NCBI RefSeq assembly: GCF_900142085.1
Contig: NZ_FQZQ01000012.1
Location: 1 to 64,000, forward strand
Length of the DNA stretch: 64,000 bases
Source of the DNA: Shimia gijangensis
GTDB taxonomy: Bacteria; Pseudomonadota; Alphaproteobacteria; Rhodobacterales; Rhodobacteraceae
Reading direction: 5' to 3'
This document shows positions 54,361 through 63,303 of the stretch, one piece after another. The notes below the pieces were generated by a model that was not told where the DNA came from, ran no database searches, and saw only the letters and a program-made list of their open reading frames with translations. The position numbers and the translations under genes were made by a program. Numbering within the stretch: the stretch's first letter is position 1; each line of letters starts with the position of its first letter.

Positions 54361-56049
54361 ATGACCAAAGCAAAGAACATCCTGTTTATCATGTTCGACC
54401 AGCTGCGCTGGGATTACCTGAGCTGTTATGGCCACCCCCACCTGCAGACCCCTCATATTGATCGCCTGGCGTCCAAAGGCGTGCGATTTGACCGCGCCTA
54501 TATTCAGTCACCGATTTGTGGCTCGTCGCGCATGTCAACCTATACCGGGCGCTATGTGCATTCGCATGGGGCCAGCTGGAACAACATCCCGCTTAAGGTC
54601 GGCGAGCGTACGATGGGGGATCATCTGCGTGACAATGGCATGGGCTGCTGGCTGGTTGGGAAAACCCACATGAAGGCCGACGCCGAAGGCATGGCGCGGT
54701 TGGGGTTGGAGCCGGACAGCATTATTGGCGCACGCGTTGCGGAATGCGGATTTGACGTTTTTGAACGCGATGACGGTATGCGCCCCGAGGGCCCGGACGG
54801 GTTTTATGACAATGGCGGTGCGTTGAAATACAACGAATACCTACGTGAAAAGGGCTATGACTCGGACAATCCTTGGCATGACTTTGCCAATTCGGGACTG
54901 GATGATGAGGGCAACGTGCTGTCGGGATGGTTCCTGAAATATTCCAATCAACCCGCCAATATCGAAGAAGACGATTCCGAGACCCCTTACCTGACCCGTC
55001 GCGGTATGGATTTCATGGCCCGTCAGGATGGGCCTTGGTGCTGCCATCTGAGTTACATAAAACCGCATTGGCCCTATATCGTGCCAGAACCCTATGCGTC
55101 GATATACGGCCCCGAGCATGTTTTGCCAGTGGTACGCTCAGACGCGGAACGCGATCAGGCACATCCTGTATTAAAGGCGTTTATGGACACCAAGGTCGGC
55201 AAGGCGTTTAGCGAACAACATGTGCGCGACGCGGTGATCCCGGCCTATATGGGCCTGATCAAACAGATCGACGATCAGATGGGTGTGCTGTTTAATTGGC
55301 TTGAAGACACCGGCCGGATGGACGACACGATGATTGTGTTAACCTCGGATCATGGGGATTTTCTGGGCGACCATTGGATGGGCGAAAAGACGTTCTTTCA
55401 GGATGCCGCCACCCGTGTGCCATTGATCATCTATGATCCCTCGCCCGAGGCTGATGCCACGCGCGGTACGGTTTGCGACGCCTTGGTCGAAAGCATCGAT
55501 CTGGCCCCCACCTTTGTCGAAGTGGCCGGCGGCAAAGTGCCGGGACATATTCTTGAAGGCGAGTCGCTGTTGCCGATCCTGCATGGCGCGCGTCAGGACA
55601 CGTTGCGCGACTTTGTGATCTGCGAATACGACTATTCCGGCTCGCCCATTGCGACCAAGTTAAACGCCGATGTGCGTGACGCGGTGACGTTCATGATTGC
55701 CAACAAAAAGTGGAAGATGATCCATTGCGAAGGCGGGTTTCGCCCGATCCTGTTTGATCTGGAAAACGATCCGCAAGAGTTGGTTGATCTGGGCGACAGC
55801 AACGCGCATTCCACTGTGATTTCAAAGATGTATGACCATCTGTTCACCTGGACACGCCGCGCAGCACAGCGCACCACACGGTCCGAAGAACAATTGCTGG
55901 AGATGCGCAGCAAAAGCGGTGGGCGTGGTGTGATGATCGGCATCTATGACGAAAACGACGCGCCTCTGGAACTCACTCCGAAATATCGTGATCGGGTTGC
56001 TCCGCACCACAGCAAACGTCATGGCAAAACGGCCGGGCCCAAGACTTAG
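54361..56049 (+). CDS. Sulfatase-superfamily hydrolase (sulfatase or phosphonate/phosphodiester hydrolase)
   Basis: A 562-residue member of the alkaline phosphatase superfamily. The N-terminal metal site (FIMFDQLRWD) and the late metal site (LTSDHGDFLGDH) are typical, and the formylglycine motif reads CGSSR (Cys53) in place of the usual CxPSR. Activity would need conversion of the Cys by a maturase. It could be an arylsulfatase-like, choline-sulfatase-like or phosphonate monoester hydrolase. It is monocistronic and its end overlaps the modC stop on the other strand. Confidence 0.85.
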   Translation: MTKAKNILFIMFDQLRWDYLSCYGHPHLQTPHIDRLASKGVRFDRAYIQSPICGSSRMSTYTGRYVHSHGASWNNIPLKVGERTMGDHLRDNGMGCWLVGKTHMKADAEGMARLGLEPDSIIGARVAECGFDVFERDDGMRPEGPDGFYDNGGALKYNEYLREKGYDSDNPWHDFANSGLDDEGNVLSGWFLKYSNQPANIEEDDSETPYLTRRGMDFMARQDGPWCCHLSYIKPHWPYIVPEPYASIYGPEHVLPVVRSDAERDQAHPVLKAFMDTKVGKAFSEQHVRDAVIPAYMGLIKQIDDQMGVLFNWLEDTGRMDDTMIVLTSDHGDFLGDHWMGEKTFFQDAATRVPLIIYDPSPEADATRGTVCDALVESIDLAPTFVEVAGGKVPGHILEGESLLPILHGARQDTLRDFVICEYDYSGSPIATKLNADVRDAVTFMIANKKWKMIHCEGGFRPILFDLENDPQELVDLGDSNAHSTVISKMYDHLFTWTRRAAQRTTRSEEQLLEMRSKSGGRGVMIGIYDENDAPLELTPKYRDRVAPHHSKRHGKTAGPKT

Positions 56050-57128
56050 CCCCCGACGTCCTGCGGCGCGATCGAGACGGTTTTGACCACAGCGTAAACT
56101 TCGAGGTCCTCGGCAAGGGACATGGCGGTGACAGAGCGCCGTGTCAGGCGCGCCAGCACCCGCCCCGCGTTGGTATCCAGCGACACGATTGCACCGGGGC
56201 CGTCACCTGCACGTATCTGAGAGATTCGACCTTTCAGGATATTCAGTGCCGAAATGCCTTCTGGTCTGGTCAAAGACAGCATCACGTCCTGTGCGGCAAT
56301 GCGCACCCGGACCGGCGCACCGATTTGCTGAGGAACGCGGGGGAGGAACAATGATGCACCCTTGGCATCAAGTTCGCTCAGCCCGTCGTCATGATGGCCG
56401 ACCACCTGCGCCTCGATCACCGCCCCCACGGCGCGCACGCCGGATGGGGTGAACATCGGATCACCCAGAACCTCAATCGCCGAACCTTGACGCACCACCT
56501 TGCCACCTTCGAGCGCCACAATGGTGGTGGCCAGTCGAGCGACTTCGGCAGCCGAGTGGCTGACATAGAGGATCGGAACATCGCTTTCGTCGCGAAGCCG
56601 TTCAAAATAGGGCAGGATTTCTGCTTTTCGTGCCTCATCCAAGGCAGCCAGGGGTTCGTCGGCGAGGATCAGGCGGGGACTCGCCAGCAAGGCGCGGCCA
56701 ATCGCGACGCGTTGCTTCTCGCCGCCCGAAAGCGCGCCGGGGCGGCGTTCGAGCAGGGGGCCGATGCCTAACATGTCGACCACGCGGGTCATATCTTCGC
56801 GCGGAGCATCCTTGGGGGCGAACCACTGACCAAAGCGCAGATTTTGGCGCACGGACAGGTGTGGAAACAGGCGGCCCTCTTGAAATACATACCCAAGGCG
56901 GCGGCGATGCGGCGGCAGCCAGAGGCGCTGATGGGTGTCGCACAAAACTTGGCCGTTGACCGAAATCCGACCCTGATCCGGGCGCAAAAGACCCGCCACC
57001 GCGTTGATTATGGTGGTTTTACCGGACCCGGAACCGCCAAAAAGAACCGTCAAACCGGGAGAGGCCTCAAAGCTGACATCCAGTTCAAGCGCATCGAGGC
57101 GGTGCTGTAGGGATACGCTCAGCATCAT
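56046..57128 (-). CDS. modC: Molybdate ABC transporter ATPase ModC
   Basis: A 360-residue ATPase. Walker A is GGSGSGKTT, the ABC signature LSGGEKQR and Walker B LILADEPLA are present, and a C-terminal MOP/TOBE-like domain (about residues 290-355) would bind molybdate. It energises molybdate import by ModB. Its start overlaps the modB stop, and its last bases overlap the convergent sulfatase gene. Confidence 0.95.
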   Translation of the reverse strand: MMLSVSLQHRLDALELDVSFEASPGLTVLFGGSGSGKTTIINAVAGLLRPDQGRISVNGQVLCDTHQRLWLPPHRRRLGYVFQEGRLFPHLSVRQNLRFGQWFAPKDAPREDMTRVVDMLGIGPLLERRPGALSGGEKQRVAIGRALLASPRLILADEPLAALDEARKAEILPYFERLRDESDVPILYVSHSAAEVARLATTIVALEGGKVVRQGSAIEVLGDPMFTPSGVRAVGAVIEAQVVGHHDDGLSELDAKGASLFLPRVPQQIGAPVRVRIAAQDVMLSLTRPEGISALNILKGRISQIRAGDGPGAIVSLDTNAGRVLARLTRRSVTAMSLAEDLEVYAVVKTVSIAPQDVGG

Positions 57129-57817
57129 GCACCCCCAACCCGTTTGGCCACGCGACGTGCCAGAATTTCAGACAGCAGCAAGGCCGCCATCGCAATGACG
57201 ACTGACACCAGCACCAAGCGCATGGCAGAGTTTTCGCCGCCCGGCACCTGCAAAAAGGCATAGATCGCCGAAGGCAGCGTTTGGGTCTTGCCGGGAATAT
57301 TGGACACGAAAGTAATGGTGGCGCCAAATTCCCCCATCGCCTTGGCAAAGGCCAGAATGGCGCCGGTGATGATACCGGGCAGGATCATTGGCAGGGTCAC
57401 GGTGGCAAAAATCCAAAGGCGTGAGGCCCCAAGGGTGGCGGCGGCCTGTTCCAGTTTGGGGTCAACCGCTTCGATCGACAGGCGCATGGCGCGCACCATC
57501 AAAGGGAATGCCATGACACCCGCGGCCAAAGCCGCCCCGGTCCAGCGAAAGGCCAAGACGATGCCGATGTCTTGGAGGAAACCGCCCACAGGCCCGCGTG
57601 TGCCAAATGTCATCAGAAGAAGATAACCTGTTACAACCGGCGGCAGGATCAGCGGGAGATGCACAATTCCGTTCAAAATTTGTTTGCCGGGAAACTCCCA
57701 CCGGGCCAACGCATAGGCCACAAATATGCCAAGCGGCAAACCCGCCAGAGTTGCCCAAAACGCAACCCGTAGGGACAAGACCACAGCCTGCCATTCTTCT
57801 GGTCCCAGCCAATCCAT
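57125..57817 (-). CDS. modB: Molybdate ABC transporter permease ModB
   Basis: A 230-residue inner-membrane permease with about five membrane segments and the EAA-type loop (EQAAATLGASRLWIFATVTLP) that contacts the ATPase. It is between modA (3-base gap) and modC (overlap) in one operon. Confidence 0.95.
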   Translation of the reverse strand: MDWLGPEEWQAVVLSLRVAFWATLAGLPLGIFVAYALARWEFPGKQILNGIVHLPLILPPVVTGYLLLMTFGTRGPVGGFLQDIGIVLAFRWTGAALAAGVMAFPLMVRAMRLSIEAVDPKLEQAAATLGASRLWIFATVTLPMILPGIITGAILAFAKAMGEFGATITFVSNIPGKTQTLPSAIYAFLQVPGGENSAMRLVLVSVVIAMAALLLSEILARRVAKRVGGA

Positions 57818-57820
57818 GGT

Positions 57821-58600
57821 CTAATTCCCAGCCATAAGAAATCCTTGCGCGGCAAAGATGGCTTGCGGGGCGGGGGTTTTCAGAAACTTGAGAAAAACGT
57901 TTGATAGTGAGATGTTGCCGCCGGAAGTTCCAGCGGCGGGATAAACGATGGGCGCATGTGATGACGTCGGGATATCGGCCACAACCGCCACATTTTTATC
58001 CGCCAGTGCATCAGAGGCATAGACGATGCCCAAGGGCGTTTCGCCTGCAGAAACCAACGCCAGCGCCGCGCGCACATTGTCCATTTGGGCGATGTTGCCA
58101 TTCAGGCCTTGCCAATGACCAAGATGCTGCAAAGCCTCTTTGCCGTAGATGCCCGCTGGCACAGCCTGAATCAATGCCATGGCAATTGGTTTGCCTTGCA
58201 GCCGTTCCGTCAATGCACCAGCTTGGGTCACATCCAAAGGGGCTGCACTGTCGACAGGAGCGATCATAACCAGTCGATTACCCACAAGATCATACCGCGT
58301 TGAAACTTCGATCAATCCATCGGCCTCAAGCGTATCCATCCATCCGACATTGGCTGAAATGAACACATCCGCAGGGGCGCCCAATTGAATTTGCCGTGCC
58401 AAGGCCGAAGACCCTGCATATGAGATCGTCACGCTGTGGTTGGAGGTTTCGGCAAAAGCCACTGCGACCTCATCCAGTGCGGTTTTCAAGCTTGAGGCCG
58501 CAAACACGGTTAGAGTGTCGGCCCAGAGCGTCACAGGCATGACAAAGCAGGCGCAAACTGCCCCCTTGATCGCTTTACTCCAACCAATAGACGAGATCAT
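57821..58600 (-). CDS. modA: Molybdate-binding periplasmic protein ModA
   Basis: A 259-residue substrate-binding protein with a Sec signal peptide (about 1-27, ending LWADTLTVFA). The segments FAASSLKTAL and YAGSSALARQIQLGAPADVFIS are typical of molybdate-binding proteins. The start at 58600 is preferred over the TTG at 58609. It is the first structural gene of the molybdate operon. Confidence 0.93.
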   Translation of the reverse strand: MISSIGWSKAIKGAVCACFVMPVTLWADTLTVFAASSLKTALDEVAVAFAETSNHSVTISYAGSSALARQIQLGAPADVFISANVGWMDTLEADGLIEVSTRYDLVGNRLVMIAPVDSAAPLDVTQAGALTERLQGKPIAMALIQAVPAGIYGKEALQHLGHWQGLNGNIAQMDNVRAALALVSAGETPLGIVYASDALADKNVAVVADIPTSSHAPIVYPAAGTSGGNISLSNVFLKFLKTPAPQAIFAAQGFLMAGN

Positions 58601-58631
58601 TCTCTGCAAGCCTCGATATTTCCCGATGGAT

Positions 58632-58665
58632 ATAACGCTTTTGCGGGGTCACCGGCAAGCGTTAT
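58632..58665. promoter_or_regulatory. Candidate ModE operator (inverted repeat) before modA
   Basis: ATAACGCTT (58632-58640) and AAGCGTTAT (58657-58665) form a perfect 9-base inverted repeat with a 16-base spacer, between modE and modA and reaching into the modE stop. The ATAACG core resembles molybdenum boxes I recall from other bacteria, so ModE probably binds here. Confidence 0.6.
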
Positions 58666-59033
58666 TTTCCGTCAGGAATATCGGTCAGCATTTCCTGAAG
58701 TCGCTCAATGTGCTTGGCGCCGGCGGCTCGGGCGGTGTCTTCGAGCGCACGAAATTCAGCCAGAACAACCTGCCCGGCGTCAGTCAGTACAGCGCCGCCA
58801 CCCTTTGCCCCACCACGAGAGCTTTGGACAAGCGGGGTGCGAAACATGGCATTCATAGTATCAACCAACTGCCACGCGCGTTTGTAACTCATGCCCATGG
58901 CCCGTCCCGCCGCCGAAATAGAACCCGTCTGTTCGATGTGTTCCAACAACTCGGCCTTACCCGGCCCCATCCATTCGTCGGGGCCAAACACAAGACGCAG
59001 TCTAAAGCGTGGGCTATCTGTTGGATCGCTCAT
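58662..59033 (-). CDS. modE: ModE-type regulator with only the DNA-binding domain
   Basis: A 123-residue LysR-like winged helix protein that matches the N-terminal domain of ModE (ISAAGRAMGMSYKRAWQLVDTMN). The molybdate-binding C-terminal MOP domains are absent, and the gene ends with a normal stop, so it is a short ModE form. It probably represses modABC; how it would sense molybdate is not clear. It is the first gene of the group by position, 61 bases before modA. Confidence 0.87.
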   Translation of the reverse strand: MSDPTDSPRFRLRLVFGPDEWMGPGKAELLEHIEQTGSISAAGRAMGMSYKRAWQLVDTMNAMFRTPLVQSSRGGAKGGGAVLTDAGQVVLAEFRALEDTARAAGAKHIERLQEMLTDIPDGK

Positions 59034-59069
59034 GGTGTCAGAGTGACGCCCTCGCCGCTGAGGCGCAAG

Positions 59070-59579
59070 TCAGTCTACCGCGACCCATTCGTCATCCTGC
59101 CGCAAACGATGGGTAATTTTGTTTTTTTGCCCGAGGGTTTGTTCAATAAAACAACCTTTTTTGGCGGCCTCGATCAGCGCCAGCTGGGCTTCAAGTGGAT
59201 CATCGCTATCGAGAAAAATGTCTATTTCAAAGGACCTTGGACCGGTTTCATAAACCTTTCCCTTGGCTTCCCAATCCCATTGCACGCGTACATCGACCTT
59301 TAAGTCCGCAAGCGCCACGTTCAGTCTTTTGGCAAAGGCACGAATCTGGGTCATGATGCATCCGGTGAGCCCGCCTACGAACAACGCCAGCGGCGGCGGT
59401 GCGCTGGCGTCTCCGCCATGGAATGCGCCCTCATCGGTGGCCAGCTCAAACCGCTCTTCAAAGGGCTTGACCATGCGCACGTCCAGATCGTTGCGCATTT
59501 TGCCCACGGCCTGACCGGTGCAATTGAACTGCACGACAGTGCGCTGTGGCATGTTGTCGGGTGTTATGCTGTTGGGCAT
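59070..59579 (-). CDS. OsmC-family protein
   Basis: A 169-residue OsmC/Ohr-like protein. The first Cys lies in GGLTGCIMTQI and the second in KKGCFIEQTL, the pair that reduces hydroperoxides in this family. The start at 59579 is preceded by AGGAAA; upstream frame is antisense of the BKACE gene. It follows the BKACE gene by 25 bases and may be part of the catabolic operon or a separate stress gene. Confidence 0.83.
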   Translation of the reverse strand: MPNSITPDNMPQRTVVQFNCTGQAVGKMRNDLDVRMVKPFEERFELATDEGAFHGGDASAPPPLALFVGGLTGCIMTQIRAFAKRLNVALADLKVDVRVQWDWEAKGKVYETGPRSFEIDIFLDSDDPLEAQLALIEAAKKGCFIEQTLGQKNKITHRLRQDDEWVAVD

Positions 59580-59604
59580 GGTTGTTTCCTGTTGAGGCCG
59601 CGCT

Positions 59605-60534
59605 TTAGAATGACACCTTGTCAGCCCCCTTGAGGCCCAGAATTTTTCGTGCCTCGTCAGGCGTGGCCACCTCATTGCCCTGATCGCGCAGGATGCTGAC
59701 GATTTTCTCGACCTGTTGGGCGTTGGATTTGGCCAGAACGCCGCGTTCGATAAACAATGAATCCTCAAGGCCCACACGCACGTGCCCGCCCATGCTGGCG
59801 GCGGTTGCGGCCATTGGCATCTGGGCGGCCCCTGCCCCAATCACCGACCACTGATAGCTGTCGCCAAACAGGCGGTCAGCTGTCTCTTTCATGTGCTTCA
59901 GGTGCGCCTCTTCTGCCGGAATTCCACCCAGAATGCCCATGACGAATTGCAGAAAGATCGGGGCCTGGAACATGCCTTGCTTTAGGCAGAACGCGAGGTT
60001 GTGCAGGTGTCCGACATCATAACATTCATGTTCGAATTTGGCATTATGCGCCGCGCCGCCCATTTTTTCGGCCACCAGTTTGATGTCGGCAAAGGTATTG
60101 CGGAAAATGCCGCCTTCGGTGGCGCGAATATAGGCTTCTTCCCAGTCGAATTTCCATGTGTCGTAACGGTTCGCCAGAGGGTGGATCGAAAAGTTCAGGG
60201 ATCCCATGTTCATCGAGCACATCTCGGGCGAAAAGGTGGTTGCGGGCGCCAGACGTTCGTCAATGCCCATGGTGATGCTGCCGCCGGTCGAGATATTCAC
60301 AATCGCATCCGTCTCGGCGCGGATTCGGGCCAGCATGTCTTCGAAATGTGCCGGGTTGATCGAGGGCATGCCGTTTTCGGGATTGCGCCCGTGCAGGTGT
60401 AGAATAGTGGCCCCGGCATGTGCGGCCTCAATGGCCTGCGTCGCAATCATATCCGGATTCCACGGCAGGGCGTCTGACATGGTCGGCGTGTGGATGGCGC
60501 CGGTGATGGCGCAGGTGACGATGGTCTTTTGCAT
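59605..60534 (-). CDS. BKACE-family beta-keto acid cleavage enzyme of unknown substrate
   Basis: A 309-residue DUF849 enzyme with the zinc-site LHLHGRNP, the opening TIVTCAITGAIHTP and the late GGHVRVGLEDSLF motif. The family condenses a beta-keto acid with acetyl-CoA and cleaves it. It differs from the carnitine gene at 33720. It lies 4 bases after the cyclase-family hydrolase gene and downstream of TRAP permeases, so it probably acts on an imported acid or its product. The substrate is not readable. Confidence 0.88.
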   Translation of the reverse strand: MQKTIVTCAITGAIHTPTMSDALPWNPDMIATQAIEAAHAGATILHLHGRNPENGMPSINPAHFEDMLARIRAETDAIVNISTGGSITMGIDERLAPATTFSPEMCSMNMGSLNFSIHPLANRYDTWKFDWEEAYIRATEGGIFRNTFADIKLVAEKMGGAAHNAKFEHECYDVGHLHNLAFCLKQGMFQAPIFLQFVMGILGGIPAEEAHLKHMKETADRLFGDSYQWSVIGAGAAQMPMAATAASMGGHVRVGLEDSLFIERGVLAKSNAQQVEKIVSILRDQGNEVATPDEARKILGLKGADKVSF

Positions 60535-60538
60535 CAGA

Positions 60539-61315
60539 TTAGTCCTCAAATATGGCGACGGCGCGGGTGAACCCGGCGCTGGCCGCCTTGATTTTGTAGG
60601 GGAAGCAGGAAATCTCAAAACCAGTGGCGGGGAGTGTTTCCAGCGCGGTCAGTTTTTCCATGTGGCAATAGCCGATCTCCATCGAGGCGCGGTGGCCTTC
60701 CCAGATGATCGCCGCATCGCCGGATTTGGCATAGGCTTGCGCGGTTAGCGCAAAAGGCGCATCCCAGCTCCATGCATCTGTGCCAGTGACCCGTACGCCG
60801 CGTTCCAACAGATACATGGTCGCCTCGCGTCCCATGCCGCAGCCTTTGATGAGATAGTCAGGCGCGCCGTATCGCGCGCCAGCGGAGGTGTTCACGACAA
60901 CAATATCAAGCGGTTGCAGGTCGTGATTGATGCGCTTGAGTTCAGCCTCAACATCGGCGGCGGTGACGATGTACCCATCGTCAAAGTGGCGGAAATCCAG
61001 TTTGACGCCGGGGTTCATGCACCACTCCAGCGGCACCTCATCAATGGTGATTGCCCTCTCACCGTTGCTCATCGTGGAATGGTGGTGATAGGGCGCGTCC
61101 AGATGGGTGCCGTTGTGGGTGGCAATGGTCAGTCGCTCAACCGCCCAGCCTTCACCACCGGGCAGGTCGTCTTTCTTGAGGCCGGGAAAGAACGACATCA
61201 CCTGTTCGGCGGTTTGTGCGTGGGACATGTATTCGATCTCGGGCAGCATGATCGGCGGATCACTGACGATGCCAGCTTCCAATGGGACCGAAAGATCAAC
61301 AAAACGTCTGGGCAT
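60539..61315 (-). CDS. Cyclase-family metal-dependent hydrolase
   Basis: A 258-residue protein of the cyclase family (PF04199), which includes kynurenine formamidase and isatin hydrolase. The metal motif HNGTHLDAPYHH (near residue 67) is intact, so it should hydrolyse an amide or lactam with Mn or Zn. It may open a cyclic or amide compound taken up by the TRAP system, feeding the next gene. The start at 61315 is 15 bases after the dctM stop. Confidence 0.87.
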   Translation of the reverse strand: MPRRFVDLSVPLEAGIVSDPPIMLPEIEYMSHAQTAEQVMSFFPGLKKDDLPGGEGWAVERLTIATHNGTHLDAPYHHHSTMSNGERAITIDEVPLEWCMNPGVKLDFRHFDDGYIVTAADVEAELKRINHDLQPLDIVVVNTSAGARYGAPDYLIKGCGMGREATMYLLERGVRVTGTDAWSWDAPFALTAQAYAKSGDAAIIWEGHRASMEIGYCHMEKLTALETLPATGFEISCFPYKIKAASAGFTRAVAIFED

Positions 61316-61330
61316 GGAAGGCTCCTTTTT

Positions 61331-62638
61331 TCAAATAAGGGCGGTTGTAAGTTGTGGAAACACCAGCACAAGGGCCAGCAGAAGAAGCATCAAGAGCGCA
61401 AAAGGGGCTGCACCGCGAAAGATGTCCCCCAGCGTAATGTCGGGGTTATCCAGTGCGGATTTGATGACAAAAACAGAGATGCCAAAGGGCGGGGTCAACA
61501 GGCCAATCTCAACCGAAATGATGGTGATAATGCCGAACCAGATCAAATCGACCTGCATGGTGGCCAGCACCGGCAGCATCAGGGGCACGAGGATCAGCAT
61601 GATGGATGAGCTGTCCAATATGGTGCCCATCACGATAACGAGGCCGATGTAGGCGAGGATCACACCCCAGTAGCCGATGTCAGCCCCCGCAACAAAAGCG
61701 CCAAATTCAGCAGGCACGCCAGAAAGCGCCAGCATGCGCGAATACATCTGCGCCGATATAATCAGGAAGCAGATCGACGCGGTGACCAGCCCGGTGTCAT
61801 TCAACACCTCCCAGAAGTCCCTGAGCGACAGCGTGCGTCTGGCCAAACCAATAAGGATCGCCCCAAGGCAGCCCACCGCCCCGGCCTCGATCGGGGTGAA
61901 GAACCCTGCATATAGACCGCCCAGCACCAGACCAATCAACAGACCCAGAGGTACGCCTTTTTGCGCGACTTCGCGGGTGGTGAGTGGTGGTGTGGTGTCG
62001 ACATCAATTGCCGACCCTAATGCGCCGGGTCTGAGGTGCGCGGTGAGCCAAATCCCTCCGCCGAACAGCACCGCCAATGTGATGCCCGGCAAGACGCCTG
62101 CTATGAAAAGGTCCCCCACCGATTGTTCCGTGAGCAGTCCGTAAAGGATTAGCAAAAGGGAAGGTGGGATCAGCATGCCCAGCACCGAAGACCCGGCGAC
62201 AACTCCGACCGAGAACCGGGCAGAGTATCCGTGGCGCATCATTTCAGGCACGGCGATACGCGTAAAGACAGCGGCAGAAGCGATTGATATTCCAGTGATT
62301 GCTGCGAAAATGGCGTTGGCCCCAACGGTGCCGATACCAAGGCCACCTTTCAACCTTCGGAACATGTGGTTGGCTACGTCAAAGGCATCCCGCCCCATGC
62401 CGGACACCGAAACGATGTAGCCCATCAAGACAAACAGCGGCACCACGCCAAAGAAGTAGCTGGCGATGGTTTTGCTGGCCGCGAGCGCCAGCAGCTTACC
62501 TGCCAGAACAGGCGAACCTTTGATCATCCAAACACCAACGAAGGACGATGACATCAGTGCAAACGGCACCCAGATGCCGATATACACCATGACGATCATC
62601 GCGCCAAAGGACATCATGCCAATCTCAAAGGGGCTCAT
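61331..62638 (-). CDS. dctM: TRAP transporter large permease (DctM)
   Basis: A 435-residue membrane protein with about 12 hydrophobic segments, the large subunit of a tripartite ATP-independent transporter. The IPPSLLLILYG and SSSIMLILVPL segments are typical. It overlaps the small permease by four bases (ATGA), so the two are coupled. The substrate cannot be read from the permease. Confidence 0.92.
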   Translation of the reverse strand: MSPFEIGMMSFGAMIVMVYIGIWVPFALMSSSFVGVWMIKGSPVLAGKLLALAASKTIASYFFGVVPLFVLMGYIVSVSGMGRDAFDVANHMFRRLKGGLGIGTVGANAIFAAITGISIASAAVFTRIAVPEMMRHGYSARFSVGVVAGSSVLGMLIPPSLLLILYGLLTEQSVGDLFIAGVLPGITLAVLFGGGIWLTAHLRPGALGSAIDVDTTPPLTTREVAQKGVPLGLLIGLVLGGLYAGFFTPIEAGAVGCLGAILIGLARRTLSLRDFWEVLNDTGLVTASICFLIISAQMYSRMLALSGVPAEFGAFVAGADIGYWGVILAYIGLVIVMGTILDSSSIMLILVPLMLPVLATMQVDLIWFGIITIISVEIGLLTPPFGISVFVIKSALDNPDITLGDIFRGAAPFALLMLLLLALVLVFPQLTTALI

Positions 62639-63207
62639 GACTCGGGTCCTTTGCCTTCGATCAGCCGAAACAGGGCTGAGGCCGCGAACAGGACCAATTG
62701 TACCAACAGGGCCGCGCAACCGATCAGGATGATGAGCTTAACTGGCCAGACCGGTGCGGTGAAATCACCCACTGTGCCCTCAAAGGTGCCCCGCACCCAG
62801 GCCTTGTTGAACAACGGCAACGAGGCTGCAAACAACTGCCAGATCAACAGCGCAGAAGCGGCGGCAAAAATCAGGTCCAGAAGCACGCGCAAGCGCGGCG
62901 CGCGACGTTCGAGATAGCCCAGAACGGCCTCGGTTCGCGTCAGGCGGCCTTTGCGAAACGTCTGGGCAATCTGTAAAAACACGATGGCGACAATCGACAT
63001 CGACACCATTTCCGGCACCCCGGAGATCGGGCTGGCAAAGAAGTTTCGGCCGATGACATCGAAGTTCACCAGCAACATCACCAGAAAAATCAACAGCGTG
63101 CCCGCGACGTTCAGGGCCACGGTCACGCCGTCCACACCACGGCGCAGCTGACGAAACCACGCCGGGCCGGCCTCATCCGGGCGCAATTCGGGCGACAAGT
63201 CAGTCAT
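62635..63207 (-). CDS. dctQ: TRAP transporter small permease (DctQ)
   Basis: A 190-residue protein with four hydrophobic segments (about residues 30-55, 65-85, 105-125, 150-172) that matches the small DctQ-type subunit. It is coupled to dctM by overlap and follows dctP by 96 bases. Its opening (residues 1-25) is hydrophilic. Confidence 0.88.
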   Translation of the reverse strand: MTDLSPELRPDEAGPAWFRQLRRGVDGVTVALNVAGTLLIFLVMLLVNFDVIGRNFFASPISGVPEMVSMSIVAIVFLQIAQTFRKGRLTRTEAVLGYLERRAPRLRVLLDLIFAAASALLIWQLFAASLPLFNKAWVRGTFEGTVGDFTAPVWPVKLIILIGCAALLVQLVLFAASALFRLIEGKGPES

Positions 63208-63303
63208 AACCGTTCCAGTTCAGGAAAAGGGTGGTGAAAAGGGGGAGGTTGCGCCCGCCAAAGAGGTTCGGCAGACGCAGTTCTTACTTAGGACGTGGAG
63301 GGT

